Shown here: positions 41,003 to 50,017 of the stretch, piece after piece
How positions within the stretch are numbered: position 1 is the first letter of the stretch
Layout of the letters: every line of letters begins with the position of its first letter
NCBI GenBank assembly: GCA_013821605.1
Contig: JACDGP010000024.1
Coordinates: 1-52,178 of the forward strand
DNA from: Herpetosiphonaceae bacterium
GTDB taxonomy: Bacteria; Chloroflexota; Chloroflexia; Chloroflexales; Kallotenuaceae
Length of the DNA stretch: 52,178 nucleotides
Reading direction: 5' to 3'
Translations under genes and position numbers: made by a program
The notes under the pieces: generated by a model
What the model saw: only the letters and a program-made list of their open reading frames with translations
Told to the model about the DNA's origin: nothing
The model's database searches: none

Positions 41003-42129
41003 AGATTGTGCAAGTCTGTCGCCAATTCTATCCGGGAGTTGGAGGGATCGAAAGTGTGACGCTTGGTCTAAGCCAGGCATTACAGGAACACGGGCACCGT
41101 AGCGATGTGATCACATTGCGGAAGCTCTTCAGTCTTGGAATGGTTGCTAATCCCACAGAGTGGGTTGATGGGATAAATGTCTACCGCTTACCGCATGTTG
41201 GGATTCGCCGTTACCCGGTTGCACCAGCAGTGCTGTCTTTACTGGCACCATACGATATTATCCACATTCACGCCATCGATTTCTTTACCGACTTTCTTAC
41301 TGCTACTCGCCGCATCCATCGCAAGCCTATTGTTGTCATGACACATGGAGGCTTCTTTCACACTCGGCGGTTCCTCCTATTTAAGCACTTGTATTTTAGG
41401 ACGATCACCCGCCTATCTTTATCAGGTGCGAATGCAATTATTTGTGATAGTCCGCATGACTACAATCTATTTCAGCACATCGTGCCTCCCCACAAGCTAT
41501 ATACCTGTGCTATCGGCGTCAATGTACAGCCGTACATCAACATCCAGAAGCAGATCGAGCCCGGTCTATTGGTGGGAATTGGGCGAATTGTTGAAAATAA
41601 ACGTATTGAGCGGTTAATCCAGCTCTTGCCAGCTCTAGCCCTGCATCTCCCGGATGTTCATCTTGTATGGATTGGCGATGACGAACAAGGACGGCTCGCA
41701 CATCTGCTCACGTATGCTCAGGAACTGGGCGTTGCTTCACGGGTGCAGTTTTTAGGCAAAACATCCGAGATGCAGATGCAGGAGCAGTTGCGTCGAGCAC
41801 ATCTTTACGTTTCTTCCGCCTCGTATGAGGCTTTTGGTATTTCAACTATCGAGGCTATGAGCAGTGCAACAGTACCTGTGGTAACACCGACAGGCATTCA
41901 TCCCGAAGTTGTCCATGATGGACGAACAGGCTTCATTTGTACCTTTGAAGATCATCGATCTGTAGATTGTTTACGTCACGCATTAACATTAAGCTCTGCA
42001 TCACTTGATAACATTGGGCAAAATGCTCGTGTGGAAGCTGCGAGATACTCATGGACGCCGGTAGTTAAATCCTATCTCGATGTTTATGACTCTATTCTTA
42101 CTCCTAAAAATAGGATGTCATGGTCATGA
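40999..42129 (+). CDS. Glycosyltransferase family 4 protein
   Basis: A 376-residue GT-B enzyme: MKIVQVCRQFYPGVGGIESV at the N terminus. The donor half has LLVGIGRIVENKRIERLI and YVSSASYEAFGISTIEAMSS, then PVVTPTGIHPEVVHDGRTGF. Coupled to the polymerase gene by an ATGA overlap. Donor unknown; an FGxxxIEAM motif is standard for retaining GT4. Confidence 0.9.
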   Translation: MKIVQVCRQFYPGVGGIESVTLGLSQALQEHGHRSDVITLRKLFSLGMVANPTEWVDGINVYRLPHVGIRRYPVAPAVLSLLAPYDIIHIHAIDFFTDFLTATRRIHRKPIVVMTHGGFFHTRRFLLFKHLYFRTITRLSLSGANAIICDSPHDYNLFQHIVPPHKLYTCAIGVNVQPYINIQKQIEPGLLVGIGRIVENKRIERLIQLLPALALHLPDVHLVWIGDDEQGRLAHLLTYAQELGVASRVQFLGKTSEMQMQEQLRRAHLYVSSASYEAFGISTIEAMSSATVPVVTPTGIHPEVVHDGRTGFICTFEDHRSVDCLRHALTLSSASLDNIGQNARVEAARYSWTPVVKSYLDVYDSILTPKNRMSWS

Positions 42130-42944
42130 GCAACACGACCTCTACAGTTGACGGCACTTCCCCACAGCATAATGTGATTCGGATATTAGGGATCAATGTA
42201 CATGCCCTAACCCTACAAGAGTTACTGGCTGCAATTGAACATATAGCATGTACACGCCAACATGCCATCATCGCCCACATAAACATTCATGGCGCAAATT
42301 TAGCATACAAGCTACCTTGGTTTCGAGCATTTCTGAATCAAAGCCAAATTGTCTTCTGTGATGGATTTGGCATAAAGTGGGGTGCTCAATTACTTGGCTA
42401 TCGTATCCCGGAGCGTATTACGTATGCTGATTGGACATGGCAATTTGCGTCGTTTGCAGAGCAACATGGTTTGACAGTCTTTTTCCTCGGCTCTCGGCCG
42501 GGGGTTGCTGAAAAAGCAGTCACACGGCTTCAAGCACAATATCCTAATTTGCAAATTGTGGGTATTCATCATGGGTATTTCAACAAGCACGCTACGAGTC
42601 AAGAAAATGAGGCCGTGATTCAAGCCATTAATGCTGTCAAACCACATGTCCTCATCGTAGGGATGAGTATGCCGACTCAGGAGCGCTGGCTATTAGAAAA
42701 CTGGGAGCGGATCGAGGCTAATGTGGCCCTCCCTGCTGGAGCTGTATTCGATTATGTATCTGGTCGTTTACAACGCGGCCCCCACTGGATGACCAATCAT
42801 GGGTTGGAATGGCTAGCTCGTCTCATTATTGAACCTCGTCGTTTATGGTATCGCTACATTATTGGTAACCCTCTCTTTTTATGGCGCGTGTTCAAGCAGT
42901 CCATCGGTCTCGCTCACTTCGATAATGACAGTAATGCCCGATAA
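42120..42944 (+). CDS. WecG/TagA/CpsF family glycosyltransferase
   Basis: A 274-residue GT26 enzyme. The conserved core includes IAHINIHGANLAYKLPWFRA, CDGFGIKWGAQLLG, TVFFLGSRPGVAEKA, LIVGMSMPTQERWLLENW and FDYVSGRLQRGPHWMTNHGLEW. GT26 enzymes add ManNAc(A) or related sugars to a lipid-linked GlcNAc. This fits the UDP-HexNAc dehydrogenase at 27521 as a donor-making partner. Start 42120 has AGGA close by; ATG 42126, overlapping the previous stop as ATGA, is equally plausible. Confidence 0.9.
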   Translation: MVMSNTTSTVDGTSPQHNVIRILGINVHALTLQELLAAIEHIACTRQHAIIAHINIHGANLAYKLPWFRAFLNQSQIVFCDGFGIKWGAQLLGYRIPERITYADWTWQFASFAEQHGLTVFFLGSRPGVAEKAVTRLQAQYPNLQIVGIHHGYFNKHATSQENEAVIQAINAVKPHVLIVGMSMPTQERWLLENWERIEANVALPAGAVFDYVSGRLQRGPHWMTNHGLEWLARLIIEPRRLWYRYIIGNPLFLWRVFKQSIGLAHFDNDSNAR

Positions 42945-42965
42945 TGATCCGTCCTGCACTCGCCC

Positions 42966-43119
42966 TACCTTGAAGGCAAGGCTGTTGCAAAGTCCACTTT
43001 TGCCATCGGTTCTCGCAATGCTCAGCTAGGACGTAAACTGAAGAGGATGGCCGATGGCTCCGGACAAGAGCACCATTTTTGGCCGATTCGCGACTTTGCA
43101 ACGGCCTTGTACCTTGAAG
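42966..43119. mobile_element. MITE-like element: 18-bp terminal inverted repeats flanked by a 10-bp direct repeat
   Basis: CAAGGCTGTTGCAAAGTC (42977-42994) is matched in inverted orientation by GACTTTGCAACGGCCTTG (43092-43109) with one mismatch. Directly outside, TACCTTGAAG occurs on both sides in the same orientation (42966-42975 and 43110-43119), as a target duplication would. The unit of about 134 bp has no gene. The ends resemble the GGxTxTGTTGCAAA ends of several DDE insertion sequences, but the family cannot be fixed. It separates the WecG-like gene from the initiating transferase. The remaining sequence to 43272 has only a promoter-like motif. Confidence 0.75.
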
Positions 43120-43150
43120 TGGTGAAGTAGCGTAAAAGCATGCACGTGAC

Positions 43151-43156
43151 TATAAT
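43151..43156 (+). promoter_or_regulatory. Putative -10 of the initiating sugar transferase gene
   Basis: TATAAT at 43151-43156 lies 32 bp after the MITE-like element. No good -35 is visible at 16-18 bp, so this is tentative. It would give a leader of about 110 nt. Confidence 0.35.
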
Positions 43157-43272
43157 ACTGTGCCGTGGCTTAGCTGCTTATAAATTGGTTGTAATGGGTG
43201 AATGTTGGGTGGAAGTTCGCTAACCTCACTTGCTCCCTGCACTAAGTCGTGTCCATCTCAGGAGAAGTTTTC

Positions 43273-44667
43273 ATGTTAGAACGCCTTGTCCGCCGACTGG
43301 CAGGAAGTGTACTCTTATGGGATATCCTCGTTACCCTCGTGGCCTTGCGTGGTGCCGCGAGTGTTCGATTGTGGCTCATCTATGGCAACGAGATTAGCCG
43401 AACGCAAGCTCTTCTTCCATGGCAGCTCTATGGAGTGGTTACATGCGTCTGGACCACTGTCTTTTTGTTGCTTGTTCCCCAACGCTCACTCTTTATGAAT
43501 ACACTACTTGAGGCAATTGGGCGTCTGGTTGCGGCGGTTGCACTCTCGGTCTTGGTTTTTGCGGGTGTGCTGTACCTATCATTCCGCAATGTTTCACGCT
43601 TGCAGTTCCTGTATTTTGCGGGGATTGATATAATATGCTTATTAACCTTCCATCTTTTAGTTCGCTTCGCCATCCGGTTCCGTGTTCAGTACGCCAAGCA
43701 GCAACGAACGCTGATTGTTGGATCGGGAGTACAAGCCCAACTCCTCGTCCGGGAACTAGATCGTAGACCGTGGGTTGGGATGCGTATTGTTGGCTACACG
43801 AGTGACGAACCAATCGACAACGAAAACTTACCAATTCTTGGCTCAATCAATGATACAGCGCGGATCGTCGCGGAGCATGCGATTGATGAGGTCATCTTTG
43901 TTACACAACAGCATGAGCAAGTGATGCATCTATCTTTGCAGCTTGTCCAGCTACCGGTGATGCTCCATATGGTGCCCACCATCCTTGACTTGACCTTCGC
44001 GCGTACCCCAGTCGAAACATTAGGAGGCATTCCGGTCATCAGCCTCCGCGAGTCGGCCTTGACCGAGCCTCAACGACTCCTGAAGCAGCTCTTCGACAAG
44101 CTCGCAAGCGCCTTGTTGCTTGTGCTCGTCAGTCCGCTCATGTTGCTCATCGCTTTGGCCATTAAGCTAGAGTCCCCTGGCCCAGTCTTCTTTTTCCAGG
44201 AACGTATTGGCGAGCATGGTAAGCGCTTTCGTATGATCAAGTTCCGAAGCATGTACGCTGATGCTGAACAGCGCTGGCAGGAAGTCATGCAGCGTGACGA
44301 ATATGGGAAGCTTCAACATAAACGTAATGATGACCCGCGGGTGACTAACATCGGGCGCAGGCTTCGTCGAACTAGTCTGGATGAGCTTCCACAGCTCTTT
44401 AATGTTCTACGCGGTGAGATGAGCTTGGTTGGCCCCCGACCAGAGATGCCATACATTGCACGAGAGTATGAACCATGGCAATGGCAGCGTTTCCGTATCC
44501 CTCCTGGTATGACCGGCTGGTGGCAGGTCAATGGGCGCGCTGATAAACTCATGCACCTGCATACTGAGGATGATTTGTATTACATCCAAAATTACTCGTT
44601 CTGGCTCGATCTCAAAATTTTGTGGATGACAGTACGGGTCGTTTTAAAAGGCGCAGGAGCTTTTTGA
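43273..44667 (+). CDS. Polyprenyl-phosphate sugar-1-phosphate transferase (WbaP/WcaJ type)
   Basis: A 464-residue initiating enzyme that transfers a sugar-1-phosphate to undecaprenyl phosphate. Start 43273 has AGGAG 8 bases upstream; a GTG eight codons earlier is less likely. Four N-terminal helices precede a Rossmann-like domain ([17 protein letters not shown]). The catalytic C-terminal domain has a re-entrant helix ([20 protein letters not shown]), then [48 protein letters not shown] with GPRPEMP, and [12 protein letters not shown]. Probable first committed step of the pathway. Confidence 0.93.
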   Translation: MLERLVRRLAGSVLLWDILVTLVALRGAASVRLWLIYGNEISRTQALLPWQLYGVVTCVWTTVFLLLVPQRSLFMNTLLEAIGRLVAAVALSVLVFAGVLYLSFRNVSRLQFLYFAGIDIICLLTFHLLVRFAIRFRVQYAKQQRTLIVGSGVQAQLLVRELDRRPWVGMRIVGYTSDEPIDNENLPILGSINDTARIVAEHAIDEVIFVTQQHEQVMHLSLQLVQLPVMLHMVPTILDLTFARTPVETLGGIPVISLRESALTEPQRLLKQLFDKLASALLLVLVSPLMLLIALAIKLESPGPVFFFQERIGEHGKRFRMIKFRSMYADAEQRWQEVMQRDEYGKLQHKRNDDPRVTNIGRRLRRTSLDELPQLFNVLRGEMSLVGPRPEMPYIAREYEPWQWQRFRIPPGMTGWWQVNGRADKLMHLHTEDDLYYIQNYSFWLDLKILWMTVRVVLKGAGAF

Positions 44668-44692
44668 CGTAGCTCGTGAAGCTTGTTACAAT
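44664..44692 (+). promoter_or_regulatory. Internal promoter before the Wzz-like gene
   Basis: TTGACG (44664-44669) overlaps the stop codon of the sugar transferase; 17 bp later comes TACAAT (44687-44692). A start near 44699 excludes the GTG at 44676 as first codon and supports ATG 44745. Confidence 0.6.
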
Positions 44693-44744
44693 CGATTGCC
44701 GACATAGGCCTTCAGATGTATATAACATACAGGGTTTGGTTTCA

Positions 44745-46307
44745 ATGGAAGACGTAGAGATCGATCTGCGACCACTGGTACGAGCGCTTGTTCAAAGTTG
44801 GCGTTTTATCACAGCTATTGCACTCATTATGGCAGCTATTGCGGGTAGCCTGACTGCATTACGTGCTCCTCTCTATGTAGCAACGGCACAGCTCGTGTAT
44901 GTACCTCAACAAACGCAAGTTGACCTTAAGTCCAACGTCACGGATCAACCTGCTGCCGTTGATCCTGGACGTTTACAAGCCGGTTTATTGACATTGTCAG
45001 AGAATGCTGGCGTAATGCAGGATGTCCTTGCCGCAGTAGGTAACAAGCTGTCCCCCCGATTACAGCAACTTGGTGCACTTCAAGGGGTGATCAAATTAGA
45101 TGCTATTGGCAACACGAACGTGCTACAGGCTCGTGTTACAACCACAAACGAAGAGGACTCGAAACTGGTCGCTAACGCTTGGAGCGTTGCGTTCGCTAAA
45201 CTAGCGAATAGGACTCTCGCCCAACATGCGACGGGCGGGGAGTTAATGACAGAACTTGGGCAAGCACGCCTCGACTACGCGGCAAAGCAACAACAACTAA
45301 GTAATTCGCCATTGAATGAAGAGGTCAATCGGCTGCGCAGGCAAGTCAACGATCTTCAATCCTCTCTTAATACACTACAACTCAGCCGCCTACAAGTCAT
45401 CACTAATACGCTAACTGCTCAGACTAAAACCCAGACTGAGCTATTGAGCGCTTATACCACTAATGTTCTTAGTGGTATAAGCATACCGGTAGGAGTAGCA
45501 CGTCGGGCCCAAATCGCTCAAATGACCAACTTGTACAGCAATACTAACCGGTTGACCCAGCTTCGTGACGATGTGCTTGCATTACGCGATCAAGTCCAAA
45601 AAGGCTCTACTTCGGGCACTGCTCTAGCCTATAATTTGCTCAAAGCTCAACTTTTTGCTGGCTCAACGGAATTGGCGGATAAGCTACAGCTTCAATCTAC
45701 AACCACAGATGTGCCCACTCTCAGTGATTTAGATGTCCTTGTAGAGACGACCGATGCTCATCTTACAAGCACTCGTGAACAGATTACGGCATTAACTGCC
45801 GCTTTCCAGAATGGTACAGCCTATGCCTTGCCATCGCCTGACGTGATAAAACAGGCTCAGGAGGCTCATAAGGATGTCGCTGCACAAAGTGAGGCAGTAA
45901 ATTTACTAAATGCTCAGCTCGCGTCACAAGCAGGTCTCCTGATGAATGATCCGAGAATGGATGAGTTGGAAGCTAACTACGCTAAGTATGCTAGCGAGCT
46001 AGGCCAAAAGGACCAGCAACTGTATGTGCTAACGCAGGAGCGCGATCTGGCTAAAGCCAATTACACCTCTTTGTCGACCCGCTTAACTGAATTGCAGGTG
46101 GCAAATGCAAATGATGATGCAATCATTCGTGTAGCAGGCATTAGTGCCGTAACAACAGTACGCAATGGGGCACTACGCAATGCAGGTTTAGCTTTTGTCA
46201 TAGGACTGCTGCTTGCAACATTATTTATTTTACTACGCACGATATTGGCAGGACTTTTAGCTGAACCTGTACCAATGCCATCACAGCGCGTGGTGCCCAA
46301 TAAGTAG
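44745..46307 (+). CDS. Wzz-like polysaccharide co-polymerase (chain-length determinant)
   Basis: A 520-residue protein: MEDVEIDLRPLVRALVQSWR, then a first helix (FITAIALIMAAIAGSLTALR), a long extracytoplasmic region with coiled-coil stretches (VNRLRRQVNDLQSSLNTLQL), and a second helix near the C terminus (LAFVIGLLLATLFILLRTIL). The tail after it is only about 20 residues and no Walker motifs occur, so there is no fused BY-kinase. It would set chain length with the Wzy-like polymerase. The sequence is diverged; the Wzz label rests on topology and the N-terminal DLRPLxRALxxxW motif. Confidence 0.78.
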   Translation: MEDVEIDLRPLVRALVQSWRFITAIALIMAAIAGSLTALRAPLYVATAQLVYVPQQTQVDLKSNVTDQPAAVDPGRLQAGLLTLSENAGVMQDVLAAVGNKLSPRLQQLGALQGVIKLDAIGNTNVLQARVTTTNEEDSKLVANAWSVAFAKLANRTLAQHATGGELMTELGQARLDYAAKQQQLSNSPLNEEVNRLRRQVNDLQSSLNTLQLSRLQVITNTLTAQTKTQTELLSAYTTNVLSGISIPVGVARRAQIAQMTNLYSNTNRLTQLRDDVLALRDQVQKGSTSGTALAYNLLKAQLFAGSTELADKLQLQSTTTDVPTLSDLDVLVETTDAHLTSTREQITALTAAFQNGTAYALPSPDVIKQAQEAHKDVAAQSEAVNLLNAQLASQAGLLMNDPRMDELEANYAKYASELGQKDQQLYVLTQERDLAKANYTSLSTRLTELQVANANDDAIIRVAGISAVTTVRNGALRNAGLAFVIGLLLATLFILLRTILAGLLAEPVPMPSQRVVPNK

Positions 46308-46323
46308 CGGTGGCACACGACCG

Positions 46324-48327
46324 ATGGGTTTTACTGACACCTTACCCGCTGTATCGGACACACAAGCAAGAGTTGTAACATCCTTTGAAGCCTCAACCGG
46401 CGTAACGGCGGCTCGGCACTGTCCCACACATGCCTGGCTGATGGTTGTACTACTCGTCACTTTGTTTCAAGGTATCGTCTACCTTGTGCTGCTGCCCCCG
46501 TGGCAGCACTATGATGAGCCAACCCATTTCGAGTACGCGTGGCTGATCGCAAATCGTGCCCATTTGCCTACTAGGGATGACTTTGACCCGATGATGCGGC
46601 GGGAAGTTGCTGCATCAATGCTTGAGCACCACTTCTTCTGGAATCTGCCCAAACCGGATATTTTCGGTACCTCGCTTGGCCCCACCATCGGTCTGTCTGA
46701 GCTGACGCATCCTCCAATCTACTACTTACTGGTTAGCCTACCTCTGCGCTTTGCACGGCATCTCGATGTCACATCCCAATTGTATATCGCGCGGTGCGTA
46801 TCATTGCTTATATTTGTCCTTACTAGTGGCATCATCGCTGGCGCTGTTCGCGATCTTGCTGGAGCCGAGCATCCCTTGCGTTGGGCTATCCCCATCATCG
46901 CGTCTTGTATCCCGCCGATTGCCGACATAATGACGGCAGTGAATAACGACGTTGGTGCAGTATTCATTTTTTCCCTATTCCTGTGGGGAGTAATACGATT
47001 ATTGTATTTGGGTTTCACGTGGCGTCGGACAGGCTGGATTGTGGGAAGTGCACTCGCCGCCGTATTTGTTAAGGATACGGCGGCGAGTGCCATCTTGCTT
47101 CTGCCTCTCATCTGCCTCTTGAGCATCGCCCACCATCTCCGTTGGTCGCAATGGAGGAGCGTAGCCAGCCTGTTCGTGCTGCTCCTCGTTGCATTCTTCG
47201 TTGTATTCCAGGGTGGCGATGCAGCAGATTGGTATCGTTGGTCGGGAGGAGCGAATCAATCTTTCGGGACACGTACGGTCGTGAACGAAAAGCACGTTGT
47301 GACGATTGAAGCTTTACCAGACACTCCCTCACGTTATTTGCTCAACCCAATTCTGAGTGCAAATGTATCTCACATTGCTGGGCGGACAGTGACGATTGGT
47401 GGATGGATCTGGGCGACTGAACCAACGATAGCACAAGCTCCAGGATTAGTTATCAGCAACATTGGCACGACCGACCTTACTCTTTTGACGCACCCAATAA
47501 TGATCACAACGACGCCAACCTTCACTGCATGGACCACAAAACTCACTCCTTCTGCAGGTAAGGTCTACGTCGCCTTTTCTGGTAATCTACCCGGCGGAAA
47601 GAAGCCTATCCAACTCTTTTTAAGGAACCCGATTTTGATAGAAGGGGTCGCTCCTTCTAGTGACGCACCGCTGTTTAGTGATGCCGACGCGACTCGAGGA
47701 AGCTGGGGACAACAATCATTTGTCAACGTAGTGCGTAACGCGGGGACCCAAAGAGGCTGGCCCCGCTTGCGCCCTGAGTTTGATCGCTTGTTTTCGAGGG
47801 CATTGCACCAATCACCTGCCCAGATTCTTGATGCGCTTTTTGACATCAGTTATACGTGGCCTTATCTCGTCGGAACGGTCGGCCCGGCCCTCTATAGCGA
47901 GTTTTTCAGTAACTTCGCGTGGGGTCATGTGCGACTGCAAAGCCCGATCTGGGAGATTGCGGCTCGTATCATAAGTATCCTTGCAGTGTGTGGCTGCTTA
48001 AAATGGGTTATCAGGAATCGAACGGCTCCCTTACCGTCGCGTGGTTCTGCTTTGCTCGTCCTCGCTGTCGCGGGAGTGTTGGTTTGGCTGCTAGCACTCT
48101 TATGGCCGCTGCCTTACCGGTGGTCCAGAGTGTTGGTGCCGTCGGCGCGATATACATTTCCGGCGCTCCTACCTACGGTGCTGGTCGTCGTGGGAGGCTG
48201 GCAAGCCTTGTGGCCACGACGGCTACGTAGTCTTGCCCTCTACCTTCTGCTGCTTGCAGTAGTAGTCTTAGACGCGGCCGCTGTCGCAACCATCTGGTCC
48301 TTCTACCATTCGTTACCTATCACCTAA
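46324..48327 (+). CDS. DUF2142-like polytopic membrane protein (GT-C type)
   Basis: A 667-residue protein. After one helix comes the motif PPWQHYDEPTHFEYAWLIAN, with the acidic DE pair in the first extracytoplasmic loop as in GT-C transferases and DUF2142 proteins. About 9-10 more helices are present, interrupted by a soluble beta-rich insert at about 310-480 (GRTVTIGGWIWATEPTIA) that resembles a carbohydrate-binding module. It may transfer a sugar from a polyprenyl donor outside the membrane. Its start lies 16 bp after the Wzz-like stop, so the two are likely co-transcribed. Confidence 0.7.
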   Translation: MGFTDTLPAVSDTQARVVTSFEASTGVTAARHCPTHAWLMVVLLVTLFQGIVYLVLLPPWQHYDEPTHFEYAWLIANRAHLPTRDDFDPMMRREVAASMLEHHFFWNLPKPDIFGTSLGPTIGLSELTHPPIYYLLVSLPLRFARHLDVTSQLYIARCVSLLIFVLTSGIIAGAVRDLAGAEHPLRWAIPIIASCIPPIADIMTAVNNDVGAVFIFSLFLWGVIRLLYLGFTWRRTGWIVGSALAAVFVKDTAASAILLLPLICLLSIAHHLRWSQWRSVASLFVLLLVAFFVVFQGGDAADWYRWSGGANQSFGTRTVVNEKHVVTIEALPDTPSRYLLNPILSANVSHIAGRTVTIGGWIWATEPTIAQAPGLVISNIGTTDLTLLTHPIMITTTPTFTAWTTKLTPSAGKVYVAFSGNLPGGKKPIQLFLRNPILIEGVAPSSDAPLFSDADATRGSWGQQSFVNVVRNAGTQRGWPRLRPEFDRLFSRALHQSPAQILDALFDISYTWPYLVGTVGPALYSEFFSNFAWGHVRLQSPIWEIAARIISILAVCGCLKWVIRNRTAPLPSRGSALLVLAVAGVLVWLLALLWPLPYRWSRVLVPSARYTFPALLPTVLVVVGGWQALWPRRLRSLALYLLLLAVVVLDAAAVATIWSFYHSLPIT

Positions 48328-48523
48328 GGGTACTTACGTATACGTCTTAAACTGGGTAAAATCCGGTATACTGTCCTACGGATAGCCAACCGTTCATACT
48401 AATACTTAGAAATGATGTTCGAATATTAGTAAATGAAGTACACCTGAAGACTGTTCTGTCTACTTTGCACTCAACCCCCCAATCATGATGACATGTTGCC
48501 TCCACCATATAAAGGATGTGCTG

Positions 48524-49957
48524 ATGTTGCGTTCACTTCTTAAGCTTGTAAGCCTGATGTTGCTATTAATCGTCGGTGTAAGCCCCCTTGGTTCAAAAGC
48601 CGGACAGGCTGCTGGAACTGAACGTGCCGCGCGGGGAGTGGTGCCGCTCGATTCTTATGCCGTCTATTTGCCGTTTATGACAAGCGTTCAGCAGCGCTCC
48701 TCAGTCTTCGGCGTCGAAATTAATGGCGGTCAGGTGGCAAATACCGTTCAACGAGCTGCCGATGCCAATGTTTCCTGGGTACGCTACAATAACATCACGT
48801 GGTCGGCGGTAGAAAATGTGCGCGGCAGTCGTAACTGGGCGGCTGTGAGTGGTGCTGAGGCCGAACTCGTCGCTCTCGTTAACCATGGCACACAGCCCAT
48901 TCTTACGATCACCGGTACTCCACCATGGGCACAACAAGTTCCCGGTTCGGGCTGTGGACCCATCAACCCCTCCGCACAGGCAGCATTTGCCAGCTTTATG
49001 CACGACCTCGTTGCGCGCTATAGCGCTCCGCCCTTCAATATACGCTATTACGAAATTTGGAATGAGCCCGATGCTCCGATTGTCGTGAATAATCAAGTAT
49101 GGGGCTGCTGGGGTGATTCAACGGATGCCTACTATGGTGGTGGGAAGTTTGGCGATATACTCAAGGTCCTCTATCCTGCTATCAAAGCGGCTAATCCAGC
49201 AGCTCAAGTAGTACTCGGTGGTTTGCTCCTGGGCTGCGATCCTTCTAATCCGCCAGCAGGCAACGATTGCACGTCGGGCAAGTTCCTGGAAGGAATATTG
49301 CGTGATGGTGCGGGCAATGCGTTTGACCTACTCGCTTATCATGCCTATAACGCGTGGGCTCCTCAACAAGCGGATTGGGATCTAACGGCACCGAACTGGA
49401 ATCAGCGTGGTGGTAGTCTGGTTGGCAAACTTAGCTTGGTACGTGGTGTTCTACAGCAATATGGTGTGACGAATAAGCCCATCATTATGGATGAGGGTGG
49501 GTTATTGTACTATGGTGATGCTGCTGGTGCCGGGAACACGACGTATTACGCAGACGAAGCGAATTATGTTGTGCGCTTGTACACACGGTCCTGGGCGAAC
49601 GGCTTGGTCGGTGCCGTATGGTTTACGTTGAACGGTCCAGGGTGGCATAATGCCGGTTTGCTTGACGCGAATCAACAGCCGCGACCGGCCTATACGACCT
49701 TCAAATTCTTAAGCACACAGTTACAAAATGCGACGTATGCCGGCCCATTATCGACGGGGAATGTTGAGGGCTACGCTTTTCATAAAAGCGGAGTTACCTA
49801 TCAGGTCTACTGGACGAATGATAGCTCGACTGCCCAGCTAACATTACCGACAGGTACTCAAGCTGTTTATGATCTCGCTGGTAATGCTGTGACACCGGCT
49901 GGAACAACCATCACGGTCAGCTTCACGCCCATCATAATCGCTATGAGTGCACCTTAA
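48524..49957 (+). CDS. Secreted clan GH-A glycoside hydrolase
   Basis: A 477-residue protein. Signal peptide: LRSLLKLVSLMLLLIVGV then a cleavage region near KAGQAAG. A TIM-barrel follows with the acid/base glutamate in YYEIWNEPD (E181) and the probable nucleophile in PIIMDEGGLL (E324), as in GH5/GH39-like enzymes. LAYHAYNAW fits a barrel strand. A C-terminal beta domain (VYDLAGNAVTPAGTTITVSF) resembles the small sandwich of GH39/GH51-type proteins. AAAGGA is 8 bases before ATG 48524. It could trim or release the polysaccharide. The 196 bp upstream holds no other gene; a TATACT at 48367 is a weak -10 candidate. Confidence 0.82.
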   Translation: MLRSLLKLVSLMLLLIVGVSPLGSKAGQAAGTERAARGVVPLDSYAVYLPFMTSVQQRSSVFGVEINGGQVANTVQRAADANVSWVRYNNITWSAVENVRGSRNWAAVSGAEAELVALVNHGTQPILTITGTPPWAQQVPGSGCGPINPSAQAAFASFMHDLVARYSAPPFNIRYYEIWNEPDAPIVVNNQVWGCWGDSTDAYYGGGKFGDILKVLYPAIKAANPAAQVVLGGLLLGCDPSNPPAGNDCTSGKFLEGILRDGAGNAFDLLAYHAYNAWAPQQADWDLTAPNWNQRGGSLVGKLSLVRGVLQQYGVTNKPIIMDEGGLLYYGDAAGAGNTTYYADEANYVVRLYTRSWANGLVGAVWFTLNGPGWHNAGLLDANQQPRPAYTTFKFLSTQLQNATYAGPLSTGNVEGYAFHKSGVTYQVYWTNDSSTAQLTLPTGTQAVYDLAGNAVTPAGTTITVSFTPIIIAMSAP

Positions 49958-49965
49958 CGGCTCAA

Positions 49966-49974
49966 TGGTACAAT
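49966..49974 (+). promoter_or_regulatory. Extended -10 promoter of the GT39-like gene
   Basis: TGG-TACAAT (49966-49974) begins 8 bp after the glycosidase stop. A start near 49981 would give about 37 nt to TTG 50018. Confidence 0.4.
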
Positions 49975-50017
49975 CGCTGGCGAAGTCTGGCATATCCTGA
50001 AGCACTGGATACAGATA

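Noticed and set aside
42892-43101. 69-codon - strand frame across the MITE-like element
   Set aside because: It spans the inverted-repeat element and the end of the GT26 gene, with no transposase features; not a real gene.
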